Below, one piece after another: positions 56,217 to 64,000 of a stretch of 64,000 nucleotides of DNA (position 1 is its first letter; each line of letters opens with the position of its first letter). The stretch lies in contig CAZIDF010000007.1 in the NCBI GenBank assembly GCA_964538085.1, positions 102,925 through 166,924 of the forward strand, written 5' to 3'. The notes below the pieces were generated by a model. That model did not search any database. It saw nothing but the letters and a program-made list of their open reading frames with translations, and was not told the DNA's origin. This DNA comes from G020348385 sp964538085 (GTDB taxonomy: Bacteria; Acidobacteriota; Aminicenantia; Aminicenantales; Aminicenantaceae). The position numbers were made by a program, and so were the translations under genes.

Positions 56217-57554
56217 TTAACCGAGGTGCTGGGATAAAACCTGGGCCATCCGGTTGGCCAGGTCCTCCAGTTCATTCCGGTCTGGTCCCTCGACCATGAT
56301 ACGAGCCAGGAACTCTGTCCCAGAATAACGGAGACTGAAACGACCTCGATTATCAAGTTGACTTTCGATCTCCTCTTTGGTTCTGATTATCTCGGGATAC
56401 AGGGAAAAGGCTTCTTTCCTGGATACGGGCACATTCAAGAGGATCTGCGGGTATACCCGGTAATCCTTCACAAGTTCGGATAGGGATGCTTTTTTTATCG
56501 ATAGGGCCTCGACCATCCTGATGCTGGTCAGGATTCCATCCCCCGTGGGGCAGTCATCCAGAAAAATGGTGTGGCCCGACTGTTCCCCTCCTAGGTTGGC
56601 TCCGGACTTGATCATCTCCTCCAAGACGAATCGATCTCCGACATCGGTTCTCACCAGTGTGAGTCCCCATTTCTCGAGAGCCTTTTCCAATCCCATGTTG
56701 CTCATCGTAGTCGCCACGATCCGGTCGGATTTCAACCGCCCGACTTCCTTCATGAATTGGGTTTGAACGAACAGCGTGTGATCTCCGTTTAGAATCTGGC
56801 CGCTTTCATCGACCCAGATAGCGCGATCCGCATCGCCATCATACGCGATCCCGATGTCGGCACCGGCCTCGACGACACTTTCAGCGAGTTTTTCTGGATG
56901 GAGGGATCCACAGCTCACGTTTATGTTCCTCCCGTCAGGAGAAGAATTGATCGCCACAACGTCAAATCCCTGCAATTGAAAAATGAATGGTGCAATCGCC
57001 GAACTGGCCCCGTGCGAACAGTCCAATACGACCTTCATGTTGCGATCAGGATTTTTCTCGGGAAAACGCTCCAACAGAAATTCTGTGTATTTTTGTCCCA
57101 ATGTCGGTTCAGGATATACCTCTATGGTTTTGGGTTCGATCTCCCTATGCCGGGACGCCATAGCATTTTCCAAACGTTTTTCCCACGCTTCCGGAATTTT
57201 CATGCCGGCCGAAGAAAAGATTTTGATGCCGTTATCTTTATAAGGATTATGGGAGGCAGAAATGACGATGCCAGCAGAAAAAGCGTACTGTTTGGTGAGG
57301 TAAGAGATCGCAGAAGTGGGAATAACTCCTGCCGATACAGCTTCTCCATTTCTTAGTCCAAGGCCTTGAAACAGAGCCCGTTCCAGCCATTTTCCTGACT
57401 CTCTCGTGTCGCGCCCGATAATCACCTTGGGGGGAAGCTCTTCCTGCTGGAGCAGGTCCATGAGCGCTTCGCCAAGGGTACAAACGGTAGAATAGTCCAT
57501 CGGGAATTTCCCTGCAATTCCTCTTATCCCGTCAGTTCCGAAAAGTTTTTCCAT
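56217..57554 (-). CDS. glmM: Phosphoglucosamine mutase
   Basis: A 445-residue enzyme converting glucosamine-6-phosphate to glucosamine-1-phosphate for peptidoglycan and outer-membrane precursors. KLFGTDGIRGIAGKFPMD opens it, the phosphoserine Ser101 is in ISASHNPYKDNG, the Mg loop is AYDGDADRAIWVD, the sugar loop is GGEQSGH, and RYSGTEFLARIMVEG is the phosphate loop. It lies next to the cdaA-cdaR pair, the usual order in which CdaA activity is tuned by GlmM. Confidence 0.96.
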   Translation of the reverse strand: MEKLFGTDGIRGIAGKFPMDYSTVCTLGEALMDLLQQEELPPKVIIGRDTRESGKWLERALFQGLGLRNGEAVSAGVIPTSAISYLTKQYAFSAGIVISASHNPYKDNGIKIFSSAGMKIPEAWEKRLENAMASRHREIEPKTIEVYPEPTLGQKYTEFLLERFPEKNPDRNMKVVLDCSHGASSAIAPFIFQLQGFDVVAINSSPDGRNINVSCGSLHPEKLAESVVEAGADIGIAYDGDADRAIWVDESGQILNGDHTLFVQTQFMKEVGRLKSDRIVATTMSNMGLEKALEKWGLTLVRTDVGDRFVLEEMIKSGANLGGEQSGHTIFLDDCPTGDGILTSIRMVEALSIKKASLSELVKDYRVYPQILLNVPVSRKEAFSLYPEIIRTKEEIESQLDNRGRFSLRYSGTEFLARIMVEGPDRNELEDLANRMAQVLSQHLG

Positions 57555-57589
57555 TTTTTCCGCAGTTTCCAGTCGGTATAAAGACCAAA

Positions 57590-57617
57590 ATTATACTGAA
57601 ATATTATGACAATTCAA
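57590..57617 (-). promoter_or_regulatory. Sigma70-type promoter of glmM
   Basis: Minus strand: TTGAAT (57617-57612), 16-bp spacer, TATAAT (57595-57590), 36 bp before the glmM start. Confidence 0.5.
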
Positions 57618-57635
57618 GGGAAAATTCCCACCCGG

Positions 57636-58331
57636 TTATTTTTTTATCTCGGGCTTTTTTTGTCCGGCAAGGTTCTGGATCAAAATCCGCACGAGCACTG
57701 TCGTTCGGGATACGGCCAATCGCAGGTCCGGATTGGGCAGGATGAGGTTGGCCTCCACTTCTGTCGGTTCCGTCAATGCCGATATGTCGACCGGCGTGGT
57801 TTTGACCTTGTCGCTTTTATTGATTTTGCTTTCCGGCCCTCTCACTCGGACACGGGAAGGGATCACTTCGATCTTTGCAACCCCCAATCCTTCCCGAAGC
57901 TCTCCCAGGATATCCGGTTCCACTTCGAGCATTTCTTCCACGATCCTTTCCAATTTCAATTTTACCTGCTGCGGGATGATCTGCTGGATCTCTGCTCCTT
58001 CTGGAGCTCGGATCATGTTTTCGCTGAGATAATAGTCCTGCACATCGATCCGGGCTCCACGCAGATCCAAGACCGCATTGACATTGGCTGCCGTGAATTG
58101 CCCGATCAGCCTTTTGGGTGCCCGGATGATGACATTCAGTGTCGGTGGCGGTTTTTCCACAAGGGCCATGCTGGAAGGGATGTTGTGGACATCGAGGCGA
58201 ATAGTCAGGATTTTTTCATCGAAGATTTTATCATCGGGAATGAGTATAAACCACAGCACAAGGGCGATGAGAAAAGAGAATAATTTCAGACCCCAATTAC
58301 GGATAAAAACCTGTCTCAATATTCTTATCAT
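57636..58331 (-). CDS. cdaR: YbbR-domain protein (CdaR-like)
   Basis: A 231-residue protein with an N-terminal helix (LFSFLIALVLWFILI, residues ~17-31) and YbbR repeats outside the membrane (ILTIRLDVHNIPSSMALVEKPPPTLNVIIRAPKRLI, KLKLERIVEEMLEVEPDIL). In other bacteria it is the extracytoplasmic regulator of CdaA. It starts one base after the cdaA stop, so it is coupled to it. The gene is shorter than the Firmicute forms, which have four repeats; here about two are visible. Confidence 0.85.
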   Translation of the reverse strand: MIRILRQVFIRNWGLKLFSFLIALVLWFILIPDDKIFDEKILTIRLDVHNIPSSMALVEKPPPTLNVIIRAPKRLIGQFTAANVNAVLDLRGARIDVQDYYLSENMIRAPEGAEIQQIIPQQVKLKLERIVEEMLEVEPDILGELREGLGVAKIEVIPSRVRVRGPESKINKSDKVKTTPVDISALTEPTEVEANLILPNPDLRLAVSRTTVLVRILIQNLAGQKKPEIKK

Positions 58332-58332
58332 T

Positions 58333-59100
58333 TTATTTCAAATAGTTGATCAATTTTTCCTTAAGCTGCTTTTTCTCCAATCCTCTTTCCAAGCGTCCCT
58401 TGATGGCCACTGAAATAGTGCCGACTTCTTCCGACACGACGAGGACCAGAGCATCGGTTTCTTGGCTGAGTCCCAAGGCGGCCAAATGTCTTGTTCTGGC
58501 CAGGAATTCGTCCCCCAAGTTATGGGAGGCCGGAAGGGGAAGGAGGCATCCCGCGGCCACGATCCTGTCGCCTTTGATGATCACGGCTCCATCATGGAGG
58601 GGAGAATTCGGAAAAAATATGGAGACCAGCAGGTCCTTTGTTACAGCGGCATCTATTTTGGTGCCGCGGTCGGAATAACTTTTCAGGGAGATGTCCTTCT
58701 CGATGGCGATGAGAGCTCCGATTTTTTTGGAGGCGAGGTAATCCACGGCCATGAACACATCTTCCAATTTTTCCGATAGGGCTTTGAGCGTCATGGGTTT
58801 GCGGAAAGATTGGGAGCCGATCGTCGTCAAGAATTTCCGGATCTCTCCTTGGAACAGCACGATGATCGCGATGATCAAGTACATGATGAATTTTTCGATA
58901 AGCCAGTGAGAGACCACAAGATTGCCCCACTGGGTGATCAGAAAAAGAAGCCCGACGATGGCGATACCGAAGGCCATCTGGTAGGCTTTGGTGTCTTTGA
59001 TCAAACGAAAGAAGGAGTACAGGATGATGGTGGTAAGCAGGATGTCGAGAAAATCTCCCAGTGTAAAATTGGCCAGCGCGTTGAAGATATTCTCAAGCAT
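58333..59100 (-). CDS. cdaA: Diadenylate cyclase CdaA with altered RHR motif
   Basis: A 255-residue membrane enzyme that makes c-di-AMP from two ATP. Three helices lie at ~14-32, 41-57 and 66-86, then the DAC domain. The DGA motif is intact (SPLHDGAVII, D170-G171-A172). The second motif reads RTRHLAALG, where known enzymes have GTRHRAALG, so the last Arg of RHR is Leu206. The enzyme may have lower or changed activity. ATG 59100 is chosen because AAGGAG lies upstream at long spacing, and because it matches the usual MLE..F start. It overlaps folP by 8 bp. Confidence 0.88.
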   Translation of the reverse strand: MLENIFNALANFTLGDFLDILLTTIILYSFFRLIKDTKAYQMAFGIAIVGLLFLITQWGNLVVSHWLIEKFIMYLIIAIIVLFQGEIRKFLTTIGSQSFRKPMTLKALSEKLEDVFMAVDYLASKKIGALIAIEKDISLKSYSDRGTKIDAAVTKDLLVSIFFPNSPLHDGAVIIKGDRIVAAGCLLPLPASHNLGDEFLARTRHLAALGLSQETDALVLVVSEEVGTISVAIKGRLERGLEKKQLKEKLINYLK

Positions 59101-59995
59101 ACCGGATCGTATTCTCCTTATCTGGTTCGGTATCGTTTTGGGCAGATACTCTCTCATCCAGGATCGCTTCGGCCACTGTGATCGCTCTCTTGACCTGCTC
59201 GACATCGTGCACCCGTAAGATGTGAGCTCCCCTCAAAACGGCCAAAACGGCACTGGCGATGGTCCCTTCTGTTCTTTCCTGAGGGGGAAGGTTGAGTATC
59301 TTTCCGATAAAGGATTTGCGCGAAATCCCCAACAGGATCGGCCGGTCGAGGTCTTTCAAAAAATCCAGGTTATTTATGATGGCCAGGTTGTGTTCCAGGC
59401 TTTTGCCGAATCCTATTCCCGGATCGACGATAATTTTTTCCATTTTGATGCCATAGGCCATGGCTGTCGTTATTCTTTCTTTCAGGAAACAGCCTATCTC
59501 TTGAAAGAGGTCTTCGTAATAGGGATTGACCTGCATGGTTTTGGGCACACCCTTCATGTGCATCAGAACGACCGGGACTCCTTTTTCCGAGGCCAAGAGA
59601 GGCATGCGGTCATCGAAACGGAATGCGCTGATGTCGTTGATGATATCGGCGCCCGCAGCCAATGCCTCTTCGGCCACTTTGGCTTTGGTCGTATCGACCG
59701 AGATAAGGATCTTGGTCCTTTTCCTGAGTTCGGTGATGACCGGGATGATCCGCCTCAATTCCTCTTCGGTGGATACAGGGTCAGAACCGGGGCGGGTGCT
59801 TTCCCCTCCGATGTCGAGAATGTCAGCCCCTTGTTTTTCCAATTCCAGCCCTATATGGACCGCACGGTCTTTGTCCATACTCAAACCAGGGTCTGAAAAG
59901 GAGTCGGGCGTGGCATTGATGACACCCATGAACCAAGTTTTCGGGCCAAGGGTGTGCTGTTTTTCGTTGACCTCGAATATAAGATTCTTTCTCAT
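59093..59995 (-). CDS. folP: Dihydropteroate synthase
   Basis: A 300-residue TIM-barrel enzyme of folate synthesis, joining p-aminobenzoate to dihydropterin diphosphate. Signatures are MGVINATPDSFSDPG, DIGGESTRPGSDPV and VDPGIGFGKSLEHNLAI, with GISRKSFIG near the end. The family's flexible loops are present. It overlaps ftsH by 4 bp (its start) and cdaA by 8 bp (its end), so all three are one transcription and translation unit. Confidence 0.95.
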   Translation of the reverse strand: MRKNLIFEVNEKQHTLGPKTWFMGVINATPDSFSDPGLSMDKDRAVHIGLELEKQGADILDIGGESTRPGSDPVSTEEELRRIIPVITELRKRTKILISVDTTKAKVAEEALAAGADIINDISAFRFDDRMPLLASEKGVPVVLMHMKGVPKTMQVNPYYEDLFQEIGCFLKERITTAMAYGIKMEKIIVDPGIGFGKSLEHNLAIINNLDFLKDLDRPILLGISRKSFIGKILNLPPQERTEGTIASAVLAVLRGAHILRVHDVEQVKRAITVAEAILDERVSAQNDTEPDKENTIRYA

Positions 59996-61887
59996 TTCTC
60001 GCTTTTCTGTTCAGCAGGGTCGACTTTGGGTTTTTCTTTTTTAGGTTCTGCTTTTTTCCTCGGTTTTTTTGTGGTCCCCTTGTTATTCCCTTCGATGAGA
60101 TCGTCGATTTCATCCGAGGTAAGGACTTCTTTATCCAGAAGCGCCTCTGCGATGGATTTGAGCGATGCTTTGTTGTTCTCCAACAGGTTCTTCGATCTTT
60201 CGAAATTCCGCGTGATGATTTTTTTCACTTCCATGTCGATGAGCTCGGCCGTCTTTTCGCTGAAATTTTTGTGCATGGCCAGCTCTTTACCCAGAAAAAT
60301 GAGGTCATCACGCTCGCCGAAAGTCAAGGGACCTAGATCGGACATCCCGTACTGGCACACCATTTTCCGGGCAATGTCGGTCGCCCGTTCAAAGTCGTTG
60401 GCCGCTCCGGTGGTGGTTTTGTTCAAAAACAGAATTTCCGCCACCCGTCCGGCCATCAGAACGGACAGTTGTGCGTCGAGAAATGTTTTGGAATAGGTGT
60501 ATCGGTCATCGAGAGGAAGCTGTTGGGTGATCCCCAATGCTAGCCCTCGAGGAATGATCGTCACTTTGTGGATGGGATCGGCCTCCGGGATGAGGGCAGC
60601 GACAAGGGCATGACCGGCCTCATGATAAGCCGTTGTATTTTTTTCTTCTTCGCTGATGATCATGCTTTTTCTTTCCACGCCCATCAGCACCTTGTCTTTT
60701 GCGTTTTCCATGTCCTTCATCATGACATCTTCCCGGTTAAGGCGAGCAGCCAACAGGGCTGCTTCATTGACGAGGTTGGCCAAATCAGCTCCTGAAAAAC
60801 CAGGTGAGGAACGGGCCAGTACTTTTAGGTCCACATCCTTATTAAGAGGAATATTTTTTATGTGGACTTTGAGGATGTCCTCGCGGCCTTTGACATCGGG
60901 CATGTTCACCACGATCCTCCGGTCGAAACGGCCGGGCCGGAGGATGGCGCTATCCAGAATATCCGGCCTGTTCGTAGCCGCGATCAAGATGACCCCTTCA
61001 TTGGCATCGAATCCATCCATCTCCACCAGGAGTTGGTTGAGAGTCTGCTCTCGCTCATCATGGCCTCCGCCCAGTCCTGCTCCCCTTTGTCGGCCTACCG
61101 CATCGATCTCATCGATGAAGATCAAACAAGGGGCATGTTTTTTCCCTTGTTCGAAAAGATCCCTCACGCGGGATGCGCCGACTCCGACGAACATCTCGAC
61201 AAAGTCAGAACCGCTGATCGAGAAAAAAGGCACACCTGCTTCACCGGCCACGGCTCGAGCGAGAAGCGTTTTCCCGGTTCCCGGAGCCCCGACCAGAAGA
61301 ACGCCCTTCGGTATCCGTCCCCCGAGTTTTTGAAACCGTTGGGGGTCTTTAAGGAATCCGATGATCTCTTGAAGCTCTTCTTTGGCTTCTTCCACGCCGG
61401 CCACATCCTTGAACGTTACCTTTTTCTGCACCCCAGAGAAAAGCTTGGCCCGGCTTTTTCCGAAGGAGAGGGCTTTGTTTCCCCCGGACTGCATCTGTCG
61501 CATGAAAAATACCCAGAACAGGATGAGGATGAGGATCGGGAACCAGGTGAAAAGGTAGCCGTACCAAGGATTGCGGTTGGTATCCTTGACCGTCATGATG
61601 ACGTTGTGTTCCCTTAAGATCTTGACGAATTCATCGTATTGAAGAAGCACGACACTTTTGAATGCCTGTCCATCGGTGAATGTTCCCTTGATTTGACTCC
61701 CCGTTATCGTCACCTCGTTGATATTCCCCTTCTCGACCTCGTCCATAAAATCTGAGAAATTTATCTCCCTTTTGACTGTACCTGGCGTTTGGAGAAGGCT
61801 GTACAGGACGATGATGATGATCCCGGCTGTGATCCAAAAAATAATGCTCCGGTATGACTTTGGTGGTTTTCTTCGTACATCTGGCAT
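59992..61887 (-). CDS. ftsH: ATP-dependent zinc metalloprotease FtsH
   Basis: A 631-residue membrane-bound AAA+ protease that degrades membrane and short-lived cytosolic proteins. Two helices lie at ~14-32 and 110-130, flanking a periplasmic domain. Walker A is GAPGTGKT (200-207), Walker B LIFIDEID, SRH ATNRPDILDSAILRPGRFDR, and the zinc motif HEAGH (422-426). The C-terminal ~30 residues are Lys-rich. The gene heads the folP-cdaA-cdaR block and has a good promoter. Confidence 0.97.
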   Translation of the reverse strand: MPDVRRKPPKSYRSIIFWITAGIIIIVLYSLLQTPGTVKREINFSDFMDEVEKGNINEVTITGSQIKGTFTDGQAFKSVVLLQYDEFVKILREHNVIMTVKDTNRNPWYGYLFTWFPILILILFWVFFMRQMQSGGNKALSFGKSRAKLFSGVQKKVTFKDVAGVEEAKEELQEIIGFLKDPQRFQKLGGRIPKGVLLVGAPGTGKTLLARAVAGEAGVPFFSISGSDFVEMFVGVGASRVRDLFEQGKKHAPCLIFIDEIDAVGRQRGAGLGGGHDEREQTLNQLLVEMDGFDANEGVILIAATNRPDILDSAILRPGRFDRRIVVNMPDVKGREDILKVHIKNIPLNKDVDLKVLARSSPGFSGADLANLVNEAALLAARLNREDVMMKDMENAKDKVLMGVERKSMIISEEEKNTTAYHEAGHALVAALIPEADPIHKVTIIPRGLALGITQQLPLDDRYTYSKTFLDAQLSVLMAGRVAEILFLNKTTTGAANDFERATDIARKMVCQYGMSDLGPLTFGERDDLIFLGKELAMHKNFSEKTAELIDMEVKKIITRNFERSKNLLENNKASLKSIAEALLDKEVLTSDEIDDLIEGNNKGTTKKPRKKAEPKKEKPKVDPAEQKSEK

Positions 61888-61909
61888 GATTCAATCCTTT
61901 AGAGAATTC

Positions 61910-61938
61910 ATTTTAACATGTTTTGAAAAAATTGTTAA
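61910..61938 (-). promoter_or_regulatory. Sigma70-type promoter of ftsH
   Basis: Minus strand: TTAACA (61938-61933), 17-bp spacer, TAAAAT (61915-61910), 23 bp before the ftsH start. Two tandem TATATACGT units lie upstream near 61962-61980. Confidence 0.6.
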
Positions 61939-62008
61939 CAAAACTGACTTCAATCCTTTAATATATACGTTATATACGTTCGTTTTCCCGAATCTTATTC
62001 ATTCGGAA

Positions 62009-62113
62009 GGCATCTCAATTTGATGAATAGGGCTTTTAGGAATGGAGCTGTAAATCTTCAAGGTCGCTTCAACCATTCCTAAAAGCCCTATTTATCGCAG
62101 AAATAGAGATGCC
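62009..62113. repeat. Long imperfect hairpin (~105 bp) between ftsH and the tRNA gene
   Basis: GGCATCTC (62009-62016) pairs with GAGATGCC (62106-62113). Inside, a perfect 19-bp stem starts ATAGGGCTTTTAGGAATG (62027-62045) and closes at 62073-62091 around a 27-base loop. The flanks (ATTCGGA and TCCAAT) extend it imperfectly. No gene is seen in this spacer. It could be a transcript end for an upstream unit, a MITE-type repeat or a structured RNA. Confidence 0.6.
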
Positions 62114-62177
62114 TCCAATCATTTGAGCTGCCTTGACTCCTGTCCATAGATTTTGTACTATGAAATTTCCCAAAGGT

Positions 62178-62253
62178 GGGGCTGTAGTTCAGTTGGGAGA
62201 ACGCTTGACTGGCAGTCAAGAGGTCGGGAGTTCGAGTCTCCTCAGCTCCACCA
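62178..62253 (+). tRNA. tRNA-Ala (anticodon GGC)
   Basis: Acceptor GGGGCTG pairs with CAGCTCC, with discriminator A and an encoded CCA at 62251-62253. The anticodon arm is CTTGA-CTGGCAG-TCAAG with anticodon GGC at 62211-62213, reading GCC. The T arm CGGGAGTTCGAGTCTCCT closes normally (TTCGAGT loop). It has no intron. The D arm reads TAGTTCAGTTGGGAGAA, so the usual C at position 11 is T and its partner is A. Confidence 0.96.
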
Positions 62254-62321
62254 TTTTTCCCCTGTAGACGCCTTTTCTTGTTTTAGCCTGAGTCAATCAA
62301 ACTGAGTCATTTTAAGCGATT

Positions 62322-62343
62322 TTGTCCACAAATTGTCCACAAA
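62322..62343 (+). repeat. Two tandem 11-bp units TTGTCCACAAA
   Basis: A perfect duplication 70 bp after the tRNA. The 62254-62391 spacer has no gene. It could be the residue of an integrated element next to a tRNA gene. Confidence 0.5.
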
Positions 62344-62375
62344 TTTTAGACACAGTATAAGTCTATCTCGATTTC

Positions 62376-62391
62376 CTGTCTCAATTTACAA
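62376..62391 (+). repeat. Target site duplication, left copy (16 bp)
   Basis: CTGTCTCAATTTACAA is repeated exactly at 63838-63853 around the insertion sequence. Confidence 0.75.
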
Positions 62392-63837
62392 TGTCGCAGC
62401 AACGTGATAATGTCCTATTTCTGCAAAATAAAAATGTCCGGTTTTTTAGTTGCTGGTGTAAGGTTTTCCTTAGCGAAGGAGAACCTGCATGGCGAAAGAC
62501 ATATTGAAGATGAGTCGGAGAGAGGTTGATCGGTTAATGATACTTCGGGGAGCACTCGAGCGGGAGGTGACGCAATGGAGAGCCGCTGAGGTATTGGGGT
62601 AGAGTGAGCGTCAGGTGCGAAGGCTTGTGAAGCGGATCCGGGAGGAGGGGGCGGATGGGATCATACACCGCAGTCGGGGGCGACGGTCGGTTCGGAAGAT
62701 GTCGGAGGAGACGGCTTCGGGGATTCGAAGGGCGATCGAGAATCGGTATGTGGGATTTGGTCCCACCTTGGCTGCGGAGATGTTGAGGGAACGGGAAGGG
62801 ATCGAGGTGAGTCGGGAGAAGCTTCGGCAGTTGATGTTGGAGGCGGGATTGTGGAAGAGAGCTAGACGGAGGAAGAGGGCCCATGAGTGGCGGGATAGGA
62901 TGGCTCATTGTGGTCAGATGGTGCAGGTGGATGGTTCCGAGCACGATTGGTTGGAAGGTCGGGGTCCGAAGATGGTGTTGATGGGCTACATTGATGATGC
63001 CGCTTCTCATTTTTTTGGGCGTTTCTATGAGTACGAAGGGGTTTATCCAGCCATGGACTCTCTGGAACGCTATATACGCCGCTACGGACGTCCTGTCTCA
63101 CTCTATATTGACAAACACTCGACCTACAAGACCTCTAGACAGCCCTCTTTGGATGAACTCCTTAAGGGGCAGAGCGCAGCCACTCAGGTGGGACGAGCCT
63201 GTAGGGAGCTTGGGATCGAGGTGATCCATGCTGGTTCTCCTCAGGCTAAGGGGCGAATCGAGCGGTCCTTTGGGACTCATCAGGATCGGTTGATCAAGGT
63301 GATGCGGCTGGAAGGGATCTCAACCATGGAGCAGGCCAACGCCTTCTTGGACTCCTATCTCCCATGGCACAACAAGAAGTTTGCCCGCCAACCGCTTAAG
63401 AGTAGGAACCTGCATCGAAAAGTTCCCCATGGATTCAGATACCGGGATGTCTTCTGCCTCAAGGAAAAACGCATAATCACCAACGGCTATACTGTCAAGT
63501 GGAAAGGCCGTGAACTGCTGATCGATCGGCCGACTTCCGCCATGCGGAGGCGCAAAGTTGAGGTCCGAGAGCAGTTCGACGGTCAGATCGAGATCATTTT
63601 CAATGGCCGTAGATTGAAGTATCAAGATATCACAGACAAAACCCAAAATAAAAAACCACAAGAGAAAAAATTGCAAAAGCCCAGAAAAAAGAGCACATAT
63701 ATACAACCAGCTGATCACCCTTGGCGCAGACCGTATAAAGAACTCCATTATGCATGGTTTTTACAAAAAATAGGACAATGAACAAACCGGACATTTTCAC
63801 TTTGCTAAAAACCGGACATTTTCATGTTGCGTTGACA
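62392..63837 (+). mobile_element. Insertion sequence, ISNCY-like, 1446 bp
   Basis: The ends begin TGTC and end GACA; left TGTCGCAGCAACGTGATAA and right, read inward, TGTCAACGCAACATGAAAA match at most positions. Each end has two copies of an AAAATGTCCGG-like site about 24-25 bp apart (near 62411 and 62435; 63787 and 63812), probable transposase binding sites. The 16-bp duplication outside is perfect. The single transposase gene has an in-frame stop. No passenger gene is present. Confidence 0.85.
62489..63781 (+). pseudogene. DDE transposase (ISNCY/rve type) with in-frame amber codon
   Basis: The frame from ATG 62489 (AAGGAGAACC upstream) would give 430 residues but has TAG at 62600-62602, codon 38, within AAEVLG-stop-SERQVRRLVKRI. 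That is the helix-turn-helix, where relatives have LGLSERQVRRL; TTG to TAG is one base. After it the frame is intact: QVDGSEHDWLEG (first Asp), YIDKHSTYK (second Asp) and PQAKGRIERSFGTHQDRL (Glu). Translation from GTG 62615 would give a 388-residue protein lacking part of the DNA-binding domain. It is either recently inactivated, a sequence error, or expressed by readthrough. Confidence 0.8.
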
Positions 63838-63853
63838 CTGTCTCAATTTACAA
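63838..63853 (+). repeat. Target site duplication, right copy (16 bp)
   Basis: Exact copy of 62376-62391. Confidence 0.75.
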
Positions 63854-63918
63854 TTGACTCTAATCATATTCCTTGATATCCTTTTGCCGACCAACAATGG
63901 GAATGTAAGGGGACAGTA

Positions 63919-64000
63919 ATGACAAACAAATGTCCTAAGTGTCACACAGATAATCCTGATACCAAGCAATTCTGTGGTGACTGCGGCACCCAACTACCCT
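63919..64000 (+). CDS. Zinc-ribbon protein, 3' partial
   Basis: ATG 63919 follows AAGGGGA. Only 27 codons are seen: MTNKCPKCHTDNPDTKQFCGDCGTQLP. This is a CxxC-x12-CxxC zinc ribbon of the kind that opens many serine/threonine kinase, cyclase or tetratricopeptide proteins in this lineage. What follows is outside the window. Confidence 0.7.
   Translation, partial: MTNKCPKCHTDNPDTKQFCGDCGTQLP

Noticed and set aside
61962..61980. TATATACGT tandem as an operator of ftsH
   Set aside because: Two short AT-rich units only; no dyad and no partner regulator in view.
62600..62602. Amber codon as pyrrolysine or a programmed signal
   Set aside because: No Pyl genes or recoding structure are visible in the window; a point mutation from TTG is simpler.
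62534..63010. Long minus-strand His/Pro/Leu-rich frame across the transposase
   Set aside because: A shadow of the GC-rich transposase codons; low complexity and no start signal.

Overview
The window is 64 kb of bacterial scaffold with dense short operons on both strands. It has one 100-N assembly gap (48210-48309) and genes cut at both ends. It carries no rRNA, so placement is inference from gene content. The cell is Gram-negative-like (many lipoprotein and Sec signals), uses sigma54 and makes c-di-AMP. It encodes anaerobic ribonucleotide reduction and many secreted or cytosolic peptidases and amidohydrolases. The N-terminal zinc ribbon at the right end and the mix of DUF6599, DUF362 and M64/M19/M20 proteins fit Candidatus Aminicenantes or a relative in the Acidobacteriota. 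I hold that only moderately.

Layout. 1-3543: partial M64 peptidase, secreted M20 peptidase, free-methionine-R-sulfoxide reductase, small conserved protein. 3685-7220: ribose/galactose-type ABC importer whose first gene looks leaderless. 7287-10888: sigma54 promoter, FecR/DUF6600-like protein with a long Ser/Arg-rich tail, two secreted hypotheticals. 10979-14130: membrane-anchored amidase, a structured repeat region, HAD phosphatase, UPF0047 protein. 14233-17903: NrdR-box-controlled nrdD-grx-nrdG-dut operon. 18008-24341: TrmJ, OsmC, SppA, degenerate HD-GYP-like protein, truncated DUF429, lipid kinase, epimerase, VTT-like protein. 24325-30623: PHP amidohydrolase, GNAT, rubrerythrin plus MacB-like ABC exporter. 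30627-31198: two related palindromic elements in opposite orientation. 31286-39307: M19 dipeptidase, lone peptide-type SBP next to a sigma54 two-component system, a receiver-only protein with its own sigma54 promoter, transglutaminase. 39545-44026: cupin, DUF89, two Tat-exported proteins and a DUF6599 protein. 44023-49988: radical SAM, MocR regulator, pgsB-pgsC-(gap)-pgsW. 50137-54198: LarA plus Fe-ADH, EIIA/zinc-ribbon fusion, GGQ protein. 54205-61887: ftsH-folP-cdaA-cdaR-glmM-pdxJ-M20 cluster. 61888-64000: long hairpin, tRNA-Ala(GGC), an IS with an amber codon in its transposase and a 16-bp target duplication, start of a zinc-ribbon protein.

How the genes fit together. The nrd operon makes dNTPs without oxygen and clears dUTP. 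The ftsH-glmM block links membrane proteostasis, folate, c-di-AMP and cell-wall precursor supply, as in many bacteria. The peptidases, amidase, N-carbamoyl hydrolase, peptide SBP and LarA/Fe-ADH pair suggest growth on peptides and organic acids. The best candidates for something new are the two diverged structured repeats at 30.6-31.2 kb, the symmetric-loop RNA-like repeat region at 12.87-13.11 kb, the sigma54-controlled Ser/Arg-rich FecR protein, the lone SBP paired with a sensor kinase, and the DUF89-DUF362-DUF6599 operon beside a Tat-exported PLP enzyme.
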